Positions 1-10,534 of a stretch of 26,616 bases of DNA are shown here, piece by piece. How positions within the stretch are numbered: the stretch's first letter is position 1; each line of letters starts with the position of its first letter. Both the position numbers and the translations under genes were made by a program. The notes beneath the pieces are model-generated. The model ran no database searches and was not told the origin of the DNA. It saw only the letters and a program-made list of their open reading frames with translations. The DNA is from Penium margaritaceum (lineage: Eukaryota; Streptophyta; Zygnematophyceae; Desmidiales; Peniaceae): assembly GCA_023375785.1 (NCBI GenBank), contig SZWC01023178.1:5695-32310 (forward strand), written 5' to 3'.

Positions 1-20
1 ACTAGCGAATGCAGACTCAC
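1..20 (-). other. Start of intron 1 of the left-edge gene
   Basis: The bases following the exon on the minus strand read GTGAGTCTGC, matching the GT(G/A)AGT donor consensus. Reading straight through also stays open to the window edge, so the intron call is an inference from the donor match. Confidence 0.5.
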
Positions 21-263
21 GGCGGCATCGGATCGGCCTTGCAGCAGCAGCTGCTTCTCCTTGTCGCCGAGCTGTTGCTTCACGCTGCCCGTTTCGCTGC
101 CCTTGTACACGGTGTCGGGGTTGGTCAGAGACTGGATGCCCACGGCTGCCGCGCCGAAGCCAACCACGCACGCCGCCGACACGCCCAGGAAGAAGAGCGG
201 GCTCTCGCGCGACTTGGCGACCATGCGGCGCCACGTGGCGCTGGAGTAGAAGAGGTACGCCAT
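21..263 (-). CDS. First exon of a small single-pass membrane protein (partial)
   Basis: Reading leftward from the ATG at 263-261 gives 81 codons with no stop, starting MAYLFYSSATWRRMV. The frame ends exactly at codon 81, where GTGAGT (15-20 on this strand) forms a textbook 5' splice donor, so I place the exon end at 21 and the intron runs off the window. Residues about 22-43 are hydrophobic and rich in small residues (Gly, Ala, Ser), as in a transmembrane helix. The N-terminus before it has Arg12, Arg13, Lys17 and Arg19, a basic, weakly amphipathic segment that could suit mitochondrial or other organelle targeting. Residues after 44 are polar, with a Lys/Gln-rich stretch. Base use is GC-rich, unlike the transposon DNA to the right. 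I do not recognise the family. Confidence that it is coding rests on the open frame, the hydrophobic segment and the in-phase donor. Confidence 0.7.
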
Positions 264-375
264 GGGAGGTGAGGGGAGAGGAAGGGTGAGGGAGGGAGGA
301 AAGGAGATGGGGAGGTAGGGAGGGGGGTGACAAACAGTGGGTGAGGGAGAGACGGAGGGTGAGGGGTGAGAGGGG
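264..375 (-). promoter_or_regulatory. Homopurine tract upstream of the left-edge gene (5' UTR/promoter candidate)
   Basis: Immediately upstream of the ATG the plus strand is almost all G and A, with repeated GGGAGG, GGTGAGGG and GGGAGGGAGG runs. The gene's own strand is therefore CT-rich. CT-rich leaders are common in plant 5' UTRs and core promoters (Y patches). The G runs could also form a quadruplex on the template strand. No TATA box was recognised. Confidence 0.35.
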
Positions 376-2014
376 CAGCCGCGATCTGGGGTTTCGAGAG
401 GAAGATCTGGGGCTGGGTGGGTGGATAGGCCGATGGGCAAACGGTTGGGCTAGCCCTAGCCTAAACACTGCGTCGACCAGCGTGAGGGCTCAGCGTGTCC
501 GAGCGCGGTGCTCTTCGCAGGTCGCGACATCGTCGTCAACGCTGTAGGCATGTGCAGTGAGACAGAAGGCACGGGATCGAGTGCGCGTGACGCCGCGTGC
601 GACGGCGCCGGGGAAGAGAAGTTGGCGGAGGGTAGGGAAAAGGAGTGGCGGCCACTTGTGGTTGGTTGCAGCGTGCTTTAGCAGTCTGCCGCTCCAGCTA
701 CCGAGAGTGTGCCGCTCGACCATGGAATGTGATTGTGGCCCAACCGTCCACAACGCCACCAACGGCACCGACGGTGAGAAAGCGTACGCGTGACGCCGCC
801 GGAGATGGCCACGCTGGAACGTGCCAAGGATGTTCCATTCGTGCCTTGGTTCCGAAAATCTGTGTCGGGTTTGCATTTACGTATCACCTTCCTTAATGGA
901 GTTCTCGCTGCCCTCGCAAGCTTTGGACGAAGCTAATCGGATTTTCTCTGGGGCCCCACCGTTTCTGACTCAATGCAGTATGCGGTAGGCTATTTCGAGC
1001 GCGAGGTAAGGGAAACTTTACTACCCGGACCTGTTTAAGGCTGGGATAGGTTCGGTTAGGCGTGGAGTTTCAAAATCCTGCTGCAAAGTGTTTTCCCTCC
1101 ACGGCAAGACTTACATCTGATGCATGGGCATTGGTAGACCTGGTTGTACCGTAAAAGCCTTGACGTATCCACATTAGTAGCGGTCCGTGTTTCTGCATCA
1201 TCACCCAGATGTCACGATTTCGTTGACAAATGCGCTACTGATACGATAACTCAAAACAATCAAAGCACACCCCACCTCCCCACCCCCCATCCCCCCGCAA
1301 CTTCACGGGTTGCATATTTGTGATTCAAGGCATAGGACCACAAGAGGTCCCCAGTTCAGACTACAGCACGAACTACCGCAACGTTGTAGCCAGGACGAAT
1401 GAGTCGATGCAGGAGCGCGAAAGTGACATACCACAATGTGGAAACCCGATTTGCGGGCAAGAATCACCTTAATGTGATAACCTGTGTTTATTACAAAAAT
1501 GACCGCATACCGTATTCAAGTAGCAACAGTGCAGCCCCTTTGACTTGCAACAGCCTTGGAGCTGTAGCGACTCAAATGGGGTGTTTCGTTGCTTCAAAGA
1601 TTGAAGTGATTCAAGAAAGATTGTTTTTCCCCGCCATGAACGTTGTCTGACTTTTGAAGTCTACATCCAAAGTCAAACGGCGTTCTCATATGGACCCATA
1701 CATGTTTTCCCATCCCTTGGTACAATCACCACTTTTGAGGCTGCCAGGTGACATCCTGTTCTCGACAGTTAAGGATTCAACCCCTAGACCCCTGAACACA
1801 TGGAGCCCATTCTGTGGTAATCAAATCGCTCAAAGGAGCAGAATTCAAAGATGCATCTTTAAACAATGCATTGAACAACATGGAGAAGTAGTTCTTGCAT
1901 AGAGAGGCAAACATGGACAGACAATGTGATGCTAGGATGGCCGCTCGCCATGCGCTTATCCAAAGGGTTATTGAACTACGCACATAACTCTTTGCATTCC
2001 TCAAAGAGATCGAC
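376..2014. other. Intergenic region, no gene recognised
   Basis: The part from 376 to about 800 is GC-rich and shows several overlapping open frames in both directions with no recognisable domain. Beyond 900 the DNA becomes AT-richer. A C-rich tract lies at 1269-1296. A plus-strand frame at 1399-1650 (83 codons) has no recognisable motif. The right part (from about 1650) may be the 5' flank or left end of the PIF/Harbinger element, but no terminal inverted repeat was identified. Confidence 0.4.
1269..1296 (-). other. C-rich tract, potential G-quadruplex on the minus strand
   Basis: The minus strand holds four G runs of 4-6 with spacers of 1 to 4 nt. This satisfies the usual G-quadruplex pattern of at least three G per run and loops of 1-7 nt. 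It lies in non-coding DNA between the left-edge gene and the PIF/Harbinger element, and no function is implied by position. Confidence 0.5.
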
Positions 2015-3073
2015 ATGGATAGACTCCATCGACAATTGCGACGTCTACGGAGACTATCCATGATGATTGGCGCCCTACTCGAAGCTGCATGGATGCAAGA
2101 ACCAAACAAAGGGCATCCTCGACGTCAGTACAAGATGAGAATGATGATGATGGCTTCATGGGAGCAAGTCATCAACTTCATGCACGCATCATCTAATGTG
2201 AGGGACATGCGAATAACGCTAGAGGAGAAGATCCTGATCTTTCTCTAGTGCGTTAGTTTCAACATGACCACGACCCACCTTATGCAATTCTTTCAGTGTG
2301 ATGCTCCCACCGTCTCACACAACTTGCATGAGGTTGTCAGTGCCCTCGTCAAGGTGGCACCTTTAGTAATTGGCATGCCAACAACTGATGTAATACGTCC
2401 TTGTCAGTGGATCAAAAGGACACACAACATGCCATGGTTTAAGGACTTTATGGGAGCAATAGATTGGACTCACGTACCTTTTGTTGTGAACGCTACACAT
2501 TACATGGTGTTCATTAACCGGCTTCATCAAATCACCCAGAACGTGCCAGTTACATGCGACAACAATCCTACGTGCATCCGTGTTAGTTGGTAAGGCACCG
2601 AGCATGATGCGTGCATGTTCTCTAGGGCCATGCGTCGGGGATTTTGTCAAACAAAATACAAATTCATGCTGGTAAACATAGCTTTTCTAAATGAACATGG
2701 TGTTAAAACTCCTTACCATGGGGTTCGTTACCATTTCCAAGAGTTTGGTCCGGGACAAGTGTAGCAGCAAAGTTGTGAGGGGATGTTTTTTCAAAGATAT
2801 GTTGTTATTCGTTCTTGCATTCAAAGAGAATTTGCTGTTGTAAAAGCACTTTTCCAGATTTTGCATGATGTACGATGTTTTGATGAGAGTTTTCAGGGAC
2901 CATTCATCTTGGCATGCTTCATTGCACACAATCTCATCACCTTCATGGAGAACAACGTGGAAGAAAACCATGCATTCCTTTCCCAAAAGGACAAAAAAAG
3001 GCACAACACAGGGGTATGGCATGTGATGGAAAAGAAAATTACGTTCCATCATTGCACAATGGATGTGGGATGA
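2015..3073 (+). pseudogene. PIF/Harbinger-type DDE transposase, disabled by three in-frame stops
   Basis: One reading frame runs for 353 codons with no frameshift but with stops at 2246-2248 (TAG), 2591-2593 (TAA) and 2762-2764 (TAG). Family landmarks appear in order: an N-terminal helical part (ITLEEKILIFL), then GAIDWTHVP with the first catalytic Asp at 2462-2464, ITQNVPVTCD, a GTEHDACMF block matching the family's G-S-x-H-D, TPYHGVRYHFQEFGPG, CIQREFAVVKA, and ACFIAHNLI near the end. In active relatives the second acid sits in L-V-D-A-G and the third in I-E-R-x-F-G-V. Here they read LVN and IQR, so two of the three catalytic acids are replaced (Asp to Asn, Glu to Gln). Such transposases act in the nucleus, usually with a Myb/SANT partner; a candidate lies convergently at 3223-4330. 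The start at 2015 is simply the first ATG of the frame. Confidence 0.85.
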
Positions 3074-3222
3074 CTTCACAAGTCTTAAGAGCTTGGATGC
3101 CTTTGCTTTGTCAATTGTTTACTAGATGTATTGATAGCTATGTAGCTAGAGTTGAATGAAATGCATCTCTGTGTAATACTCACAAACAATTAAGATCACA
3201 TCACCACAATGTTACATAATTC

Positions 3223-4330
3223 CTAAAATTGAAATCTATTTGCCGCCTCATCCGCACTCTCACTTGTAAGAAGTTTCTTTGTGGTGCAAACCATCGCATG
3301 CACGTCCGCAACACTGTATGCTTCACCTTCCTTGCATGCATGCATAGTGTTGGAAACAGCCTCCTCATCAATAGTGTTAGGATCCTTAGGATCCTTTGTT
3401 GGGTTTCCACGAAGCACTTGTTGGACAACCTATTGACGTAAATCACTGCATGAATATGCATACAACTCATGTAGCTCATTTGTAGGAAGTCCATCCTATA
3501 ATGCAAGCTTGGTAATCTTGTGCATGTCCACATCCTTGCTAACAGTAAATACAACCATACCTCATGGTGTTTCTGCCTATTGTCTTTTATGATGCACTCA
3601 AATCTTTATAGTGCCCTTGAGAATATTCTCTGCTCGTTCAAATTGCCTCTTAATGTACACACTCAGATTTAGTGACTGCTTAGTGTGAGCAAGCGCCTAG
3701 GGTAGCACCGCTTGCTCGACGCCTAGTGCTAGTTCAATAGCGTTGGTTTTCACCATGTTATCCTCCACAAAGTTTCCAAGATGAAATGAAGTTTTTTGTA
3801 GTGTCATACCTGGACATGGTAAGGTTATGTAAGTTGCCCACCTTTGGATAGTTGCATATAGTTTCTAGCCACTTGTTCCTGTCTAACTTGGTCATCCACA
3901 TCACATGGTTGAATCTGTTGCAACCATGTCCAACAAGGTCATGTGCCAATTGCCATACCCTACTGATGTTGGTGATGCGACTCTCCATGTAAACTTGTGT
4001 GAGTGGCTTGTTGAGCTTCCAAGACGTAGTCAACTTCTTTGTGACGACTTCATGCATCTTTGCCATCCGGTCGCACATTAGACAATGCACTTTTATGTAG
4101 TCCTATGCCACCGCAATTATTTCATAGTCACGCTCAATACTCTACCATCCTTTGTTGAGGACACCAGCTACAATATTGTTGCGGCAACACTGCTCTAAGG
4201 ATGTCTGGATCCATTAGAAGTAGCATGAAGTGTAAGCTTGAAGTTCAATGGCGGCATAGGCTTTGCAATGAGTGTCGGCACAAATAGAGCCTCGATTTGG
4301 TTAGTGAGTGCCACACGACCCATTTAGAGA
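3223..4330 (-). pseudogene. Probable PIF/Harbinger ORF1 (Myb/SANT-like DNA-binding partner), decayed
   Basis: Read leftward, the clearest piece is at 4090-3758, with RVWQLAHDLVGHG, a DRNKWLETICNYPKVGN block and MSRYDTT. This resembles the end of Myb/SANT-like domains of plant PIF/Harbinger ORF1 proteins, where a W-(x)n-P-K/E segment is followed by a Y-D motif. Stops and at least one frame change lie upstream (4110-4330, including MGRVALTNQIEALF). A further open piece lies downstream (3417-3223), rich in Asp, Glu and Ala. The gene would face the transposase tail to tail across about 150 bp, a layout compatible with a two-ORF PIF/Harbinger element. The assignment rests on motif resemblance and position, so it is moderate. 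The alternative is an unrelated minus-strand remnant. Confidence 0.45.
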
Positions 4331-4339
4331 GGATCAGGT

Positions 4340-6339
4340 GGACATGGTGAGAGGTCACTTTGGCCTCGGCCAATAGCAATATCTCTGTCGATGCGCGTTG
4401 ACGGATGTCGACGTGCATGAAACCATGACTTGGCCAAGAGGCAAATTGAGTTGTGTTGGGCTAATCAGTAATGGCATGAAACGTGTTGGTTTGCCTACCA
4501 TTGGTTCCAGTTGTACCAGCTTGCCTCACAATGATATGAGCAATACTGATTCACCAATCAGTGACTAGATTCATGTTGGATTGAAAAATAAAAACAGAAT
4601 TTGAACTTGCTTTGGGAGCATTCGTGATAGATTTTTGCTTGAAGAAATGCTACATGAGAAATGCCAGTTTGGATAGAAGTTGCACAAGCCGTGTTGGTTT
4701 GACAACAAGAAACATAAACTATGAAAATTTGCCATGTGCGGCTGGTGTACTTTACAATAGCACATGCATGAGGGTCTGAAGTCAATGAGTATGCCAATTG
4801 TGAGAATACCGCAATGACGTGAGCTCTATTCACAATGTAAATGGTTGCATTTTGTTATTGCTATAGTCTAAAATCTCAAAGACTTTGGCCATGTACACAA
4901 AACAGAGTAGAATTTGATGTTGCCTTACCATTCGCATCCAAATGGTAGTGACGGGTTGGATTTATTATTAGACAACCAAGCGCAACATGAGGACACGAAG
5001 TCATTGGTGGGTTGTAACTTAGTAAGGCTGTCGTTCCTACAAGTGACACATCAGATGAGGAAAAGTGATAGAAACATCCTTCCATGGATTCTAGGTGAAC
5101 ACCTTCTCTGCTTTTGAGGTTGTAAGGAACTTGCTCCTAAAAAGCTCACTAGATGCATGTGCGCATTCCTATTTCGACCTAAAGGATGAAAACACAACAA
5201 CCTTGTTGTCCAAAAGTCAGTGTATGGCTTACTTTATGAGCACTCTTATCCCCAACCCCCTTCCTCACACGTTTTGGTCCATTACCATATAATGAGAATA
5301 ATGACATGATAAGCCATTGGAACCTCTTCCTTAACAAGTACACATTGGCTTACACTTGGTGGAAAGATTTCACCTAATCTCCTCTATGAGAGTTTCTCTT
5401 ATCGCGTTGGGGTCTCTATCAGACTAAAATGGTCAACATGACCAAATAGCAACCCATGATATTGTGCATGAAGAAAGCATCGTCTAAAATTGGTAATGGG
5501 GTTCTGTTTGCAGATTGTGACATGTGTCATCTCTTCCATATAGATTGATGTTAGATGAATCATGTAGAGCAACAATTTTCACGTTAGGTGCTCCACAATC
5601 CTTCATCTTCCACTTCACGGCTAGGGCTTGAGAAGAAAAAGTACAAGCATGCTTGAATAAAGAACATTAACTAGAATGGCTCTATGTGAGTACTCAAAAT
5701 GTACTAAGGATGCTCATGCTTGCCATAGACATGGTGAGGCAAAACCTAGCTTGGCCGAACTACGTATACATAGTTTAGAATGACACTTCTACCGACGGTG
5801 CCATCGACCCAACATCTAAATCATCACAACCAGCTTTTGAACTACTATAGTTGTAGATTACTTGCCACTCAAAACCCTCATTTGGTTACGCACATCAAAT
5901 GTATTTAATTCAATATTCTAATGAGATTCAATGTGCCCAAAGGTGCACTCTTGGTTTCCAAACAAATGAAATGAGGTGGTCACTCATCTATATAGTACTA
6001 TCTTAAATCCATTGGGATACACATGAAACCATCATCTTCTCCTTAGAGATGGGTTTAGTGTCTAATTTACTTAACAGAACCAGGTAGTATTTCAGTAACA
6101 TAAACATGGTTGTGATCTCATTAAAAAGTCATGCTGTACAATCCAACAAGATTCTCATTGGATGAAGGTATTTTGACAAAATCATGTTTACATTATCTAC
6201 CCATGAGCACACACTGGTGATGAAAAACCAGACGCAACCTTGTAAGGTAACAAGGAATAATCAATGTTCCATACACTAGAGAAGTGTAATTTTGTATCAG
6301 TGCTCTCCAATATAGTTCCTTGGAATTTTTTGGATTTTC
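4340..6339. other. AT-rich non-coding DNA, nothing recognised
   Basis: Only short open frames occur (longest 91 codons at 4558-4833 minus) with no domain I recognise. The left part may hold the end of the PIF/Harbinger element, but I could not find its terminal inverted repeats. The composition suggests old, decayed repeat sequence. Confidence 0.4.
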
Positions 6340-6560
6340 TCATAAGCACAAGGCACCCTTAGATGTTAACATGATTTTCTGAGGATTGACACACACTCCA
6401 GACATGCCTTCATACTGTGCGTAAAATGCACAAACCATGTTAAGGGATGAAAAAGTCCAGTTTCTCTTCACCCCAACAAGTATGGGATGAATCAATAGCA
6501 AGTTAGAGTTGAAGACAAATGACAATACTTGAGTTGTCTAAGTTTAAACACCTTCCTCAA
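6340..6560 (-). pseudogene. Possible LINE reverse-transcriptase remnant
   Basis: Minus-strand frame 6525-6340 contains FVFNSNLLL, then about 25 residues later MVCAFYAQYEGMSGVCVNPQK. In plant LINE reverse transcriptases a FADDSNLLL-type catalytic motif is followed at a similar distance by a segment of the form F-x-x-x-S-G-x-x-x-N-x-x-K. The spacing and the S-G...N-P-Q-K string fit, but the catalytic Asp-Asp pair would be replaced by Phe-Asn. No endonuclease or RNase H part was identified in the flanks. Chance resemblance remains possible. Confidence 0.3.
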
Positions 6561-8261
6561 ATGATCACAATTGAAGCTCCCAACTTTCATTTTAATAGCC
6601 CGTTTTTTACATCCAGCCATGCTACTGATGTTTCCAGGTAGTTCAAAGTATTTGTGCTCAATGCACAACTACAAAAACACACGTGGCCTTATCTATCCAC
6701 TCTTATCATAGTGTTTACATCCAAATTTTGGGTTCAACCCACCACGGCATTCAGAAGTACTCTCTTTGTACTTTTACAACATGTAATGTGCATCATTCTG
6801 GTACAAAAACATAGGTTTGTGTGTCCAAATACATCACAATAATCAGGTTCACCTCTACATGGTGGAAGGTCCTAGATCACACGGCATCCAATGGTACCCA
6901 ATCGTCCTTTCAGTGTAGGGAAGGCAAGCTTGAGGTCCTTTACCAGGTCTCCATTCTGGCAAATGACATGCCACCATTTTTAAGAGAATTTCCCTTCAGA
7001 AACGGTGGCATGTTATTCGAGAACGACAAGTATATTCATGCACAATTTTTTTTAAGAATAACCCATAGTACAAGGGGGAGGACGCATCACTACAATCCCA
7101 CAACGGAACATGTACAAGTCCACCAGGAGATTTGTTTTCCATGTCATAGATTTCTTTGTGATATGTTGCGTTAAATTCCCATGCTCAATAAATGGATGAT
7201 CTTGTCCATGTGTCAACATAAGATGAGCAATGTCCCACAAAAGTTGGTGTGTAAAGCATCATTCCACATCTGCATGGAACCTCTCCTGGCTCCTTGCAAA
7301 AAATAATTTTGCTTTGAGATGAAGCATATACTTGAAAAATTATCCTTGCACCAAAGGCAAGATGAGCATGCAATGTGGATGCATGCACTGACATATACCA
7401 CGCACTCATATGGCATGTTGGACACATGTCCCTATGGAGACAAGCGTCATGTTGACAGTTTACTTGCTCGTTCCTACATAAACCAAGCATGATTTGCAGC
7501 TTAAGGGGGATGAACATAACATGGTGACCTAGTCGTGGAACAAAATAGTTCTCTAACCCTTGTGTGAACTAACCATGAGATACCAGGGTAGTAATGCACT
7601 CAAACAGGTAATCTGGGATAAGCTAGATTTTAACCAAAATATAATCATCTGCCAGGTCAAATCTTCCCCTCACTAAAATTTTCTAGTAGTAAACTGCAAT
7701 AGAATAGGATGGACTATCCATGTCTATCCAATGACATTACCAGGGCAAGAGATATCGTGCACTAACCTACCCCATGACGATACATTGGTTTGTAGATCAC
7801 GCTAAGGCATATACCCTGAGAGATTTTACCCACCGTTTGAGCCGTTGAGGCAAACCATTCCTTCCGAGGACATCAATATACTTGCATACCGAGTTATGAA
7901 GAACGTTTGTTACAGTTATGTACAACCTGCAATTTCAACATCTAGATGAAAGTCCATTTTGTAAAAAGTAGCATGCCATTTATGTAAGGTCTTACATCTG
8001 TGGAGAAAAAATATAGAAATAACTCAAAGGTTTTGTGGAGTGAGGAAAGAATGTTTGCTTTAATGTCTTGTTATATCTGGAATATGGTTGGTTCCTGAGT
8101 ATGATCAGTCAAAAGGGTCAAAACAATGCTTATTTCTATGTGAAGTTATAACATGTTGGTAGAAATATGCAAGTTGTGAATTCGTCAGTCATTTTTTTGC
8201 ATGAACATGCAAAACATAGCCAATATCTTATACATTGGAGCATGTTTAAGGAAGAAGAAAT
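6561..8261. other. AT-rich non-coding DNA, nothing firmly recognised
   Basis: Frames such as 6821-7174 (plus) and 7185-7517 (minus) are open for about 110 codons but show no convincing domain. If the fragment at 6340-6560 is a LINE, its 5' part would lie here, but no endonuclease or early RT motif could be read. The right end abuts the LTR that opens the Ty3/Gypsy nest. Confidence 0.35.
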
Positions 8262-8850
8262 GTGTCGTGTTCCGGACGTACACATGTCCCTAAACTCTGT
8301 GAGTGGACATTTTTGTCCTTGCATTCATGGCCCACCTCGCGTCAACTTCAGGATTTCAAGCCGTACAACTGAGGACATTTTGGCCAGCTTCCCCGACCTC
8401 CGATGTTCCGCTCCATAATTTTATAAGAACTTTGACCACGTTGCATAATGGTCGACGGGAGTATCGTGAATTACATCCATGCTTTGCTATTGTTTGATCG
8501 ACTTCTTGACGGTGATCAACTTCTAAAAAGAAGCACCTCATTATTCTTGAAGCCCCAGACTTCTTGATAGAGCTTCAAAAGTAGCCACTCACTTTACAAC
8601 CTCACACGTGTCGCAAGGCTTGAGCATCAAGGACCCGACGTATGCCTCATTCTCATTCTCGGCATTGTATGTATGTAGTTGACTAACAAAACACTTGCCA
8701 TCAAAGTACGCTTAATGCTTGATAAAAATTATCCATTTGTCCCCAATCCTTCATCCGTCTTTTTTCCCGTACCACAACCCTGTGAACCACCTATGTTCCA
8801 CTTGACGTAGCAGTTGCTATCCAAGCGCAACGGCACTAGAGGGGCAACCA
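8262..8850 (+). repeat. 5' LTR of the W-Z composite element
   Basis: Several blocks are collinear with the LTR at 24700-25286, among them TCCCTAA followed by GAGTGGACATTTTTGTC (partner GAGTGGGCATTTCTGTC), a GCCACTCAC/GACCACTCAC block, TATGCCTCA, and TTGTATGTAT followed by a GCCATCAAAGTAC/GTCATCGAAGTAC block. Length is about 589 bp against 587 bp in the partner. Identity is visibly low, implying old or separately derived ends. The 3' boundary is uncertain: GGGGCAACCA (ending 8850) and GGCGGCAACA (ending 8875) both resemble the partner's GGGTAACA end. Confidence 0.65.
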
Positions 8851-8978
8851 ACACGTCAACTACGTGGCGGCAACATTGCACGAGTCCTTATTGCATCTCC
8901 ACTAGTAAAAAAAATGACAGAGTTAATAATGACAGAGGTGCACAGAACAAGCAGTAGTCCCAGGCAAGTACTCTAGCA
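8851..8978 (+). other. Untranslated leader of W with primer-binding site unassigned
   Basis: This short stretch joins the 5' LTR to gag. TGGCGGCAACATTGC at 8866-8880 has the TGG start of a primer-binding site but matches no tRNA 3' end that I recognise. The right half (from about 8935) resembles the DNA just before the X gag at about 10545-10586, which places the start of X at about 10535. Confidence 0.4.
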
Positions 8979-10124
8979 ATGGCGGCTCAGTGCGACGCGA
9001 ACAACGGCGCTCTCCGAGCAAACCAGATGACAGTGGCAATTTTATTGGTGAATTCCACAGGAGCAGCGAATCCGACGGCCAACGCAGTGACAAAATCCTC
9101 AGGCTCGGTAAATCCTTCACCCATGACGCAAGCTATTGGGATGACACCTGGCACAATGGGAGGCACCGGCCTAAAATCACATATCAACGAAGATTTGTAC
9201 CAGAAGCTGTCATAACCCAAGAGCCTTAATACCCATTTTATCCAATAGCTGAATACTACGATGGAGGAGCTTGAAAATTCTCATGCGTATGGAGCAGTAC
9301 TTACCAAGAGAAACATGCAACTCTCGAGTGAACCCCACATTAAACTGGCGCTTCCCAAGCCATTCAATCCTGTAAATTCCAAAAAACCAACGATCAGGAT
9401 GTGGCTAAAGAGTTTGAAGGTATACTTCACCGTTGCTGGGATCAACAAAAGAAAGAAAGAAAATTGAACTCACGTCCTCATTTTGTGTGGCACGGCTTTG
9501 AGTTGGTGTTCCGATCTAAAGGCCATCCAATGGCAGCAAGAGATCGGCAGAGCTAGATGAACGGCTTGGAAAACCACTCTCACATTGTTCACAATAGTTG
9601 TATTACCTGTCATGCAGATACATCCTACGTGGCAGAACTCTCTTACACCCTCGGAGATGTGGAGTGACGTTGCGTGCATTACACTTGATCAATTTGGAAA
9701 AGTGAATGAGAAGTCTGGCACGTAGTATAAAATCCAATTTCTGCTTCAACAATTGAGCTTTGCGAAGTACACTCAAGGTTTCCGCGCAATCATCACCCGT
9801 AGTGACCTTGCCCCAAATGAATCGTTTTTGTACTACAATAGTGGCCTCAAGCGAGAAATTGAGTAAGAAATTGCCAATTTTGACATCCGAGATGACTTTT
9901 CGCAAATGATCTGAGGAGCTGAATGCATCAAAAGAGCCAACTACAACTCTTGGATACATGAATCCAGTGGCCAAAAACCCCAAAACCACAATTCTTATTG
10001 TGGCATAGGGAAGCCCTGGACAATGGAAACCTCCTCCCTAATGGAGGTTGACGTCATCAATCAACGCAATATCCCACTCTGCCAGACCTGTAAGAAGTCG
10101 GATCATATCTTGGGTGATTGTTGA
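8979..10124 (+). pseudogene. Gag of W, frameshifted, with an intact zinc knuckle
   Basis: The first open part (8979-9215) starts MAAQCDANNGALRANQ and carries a Ser/Thr/Pro/Gly-rich segment. A second part (9261-9467) in another frame has MEELENS, the core KPFNPVNSKKPTIRMWLKSL and VYFTVAGIN, the layout of chromovirus capsid domains. A further piece near 9490 reads GTALSWCSDLKAIQWQQE. After a badly broken stretch, 10080-10121 encodes CQTCKKSDHILGDC, an exact C-x2-C-x4-H-x4-C nucleocapsid knuckle, followed by a stop. Gag packages the element's RNA in cytoplasmic particles. The parallel X copy at 10587 shares the opening layout and the MWLKSL-like region, which supports the call. Confidence 0.7.
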
Positions 10125-10534
10125 AAGCAACAACAAGCCGAAATGAGGGAAGTTGCAGAAAAAGAGTGAAGGGTCATAAACAGGTAAAGGGCAGGAGTAG
10201 ACGATGATACCTCTACCCGGCCGAAACATTCTGCGCCCACCGATCGCACATCTTATTGGCTCATATTGCCAAAGACAAGGGTTCTTGAGATAGTAAACTT
10301 TGAAGAGGAGTACAAGGAAAACCAATAGGTAATACTGTCGCGGGCACAATGAAGGGGTTTTAGAAGTCGCAAAACGGTACCGTCATTTCTTGACGGAGGA
10401 GATTCTTATAGTTTTGTAAGCAACGACATGGTTTGGAAAGAGGGTTTGCAAACCAAACCAGAGGTATTTGAAGGAAAACATTGTCAACGTGCGACTGTAC
10501 ATCCATCACCTTTGGAGGAAAAATTGACAACAAT
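10125..10534 (+). pseudogene. Protease fragment of W, truncated
   Basis: After a spacer with stops, the frame around 10384 reads FLDGGDSYSFVSNDMV, the aspartic-protease active site and the strand after it, then a GLQTKPEVFEGK block. The catalytic Asp (10392-10394) is present but is followed by Gly-Gly, where Ty3/Gypsy proteases normally have Ser/Thr/Cys-Gly. The sequence stops matching its X counterpart at about 10490, and by about 10535 the leader of X begins. The rest of W (protease end, RT, RH, IN) is missing from this position; the matching RT-onward portion reappears 11.5 kb away as Z. Confidence 0.6.

Noticed and set aside
490..876. 128-codon minus-strand open frame near the left gene
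   Set aside because: GC-rich sequence with open frames on both strands, a weak start and no recognisable motif.
2246..2764. TAG and TAA in the transposase as sense codons of an altered genetic code
   Set aside because: TGA stops and many frameshifts occur in the other transposon genes, two catalytic acids are lost, and the left-edge exon gives no evidence of recoding. Decay is simpler.
5879..5990. MITE-like ends (CTCATTTGGTTACG and TTGGTTTCCAAACAAATG)
   Set aside because: Only about 8 bp match as an inverted pair, and no target duplication was seen.
7185..7517. LINE C-terminal zinc finger on the minus strand
   Set aside because: Cys and His occur, but spacing does not fit, and it would lie 5' of the RT-like fragment rather than 3' of it.
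8866..8880. Primer-binding site TGGCGGCAACATTGC after the W LTR
   Set aside because: Not matched to any tRNA 3' end I recognise, and the LTR boundary is itself uncertain, so it is not called as a site.
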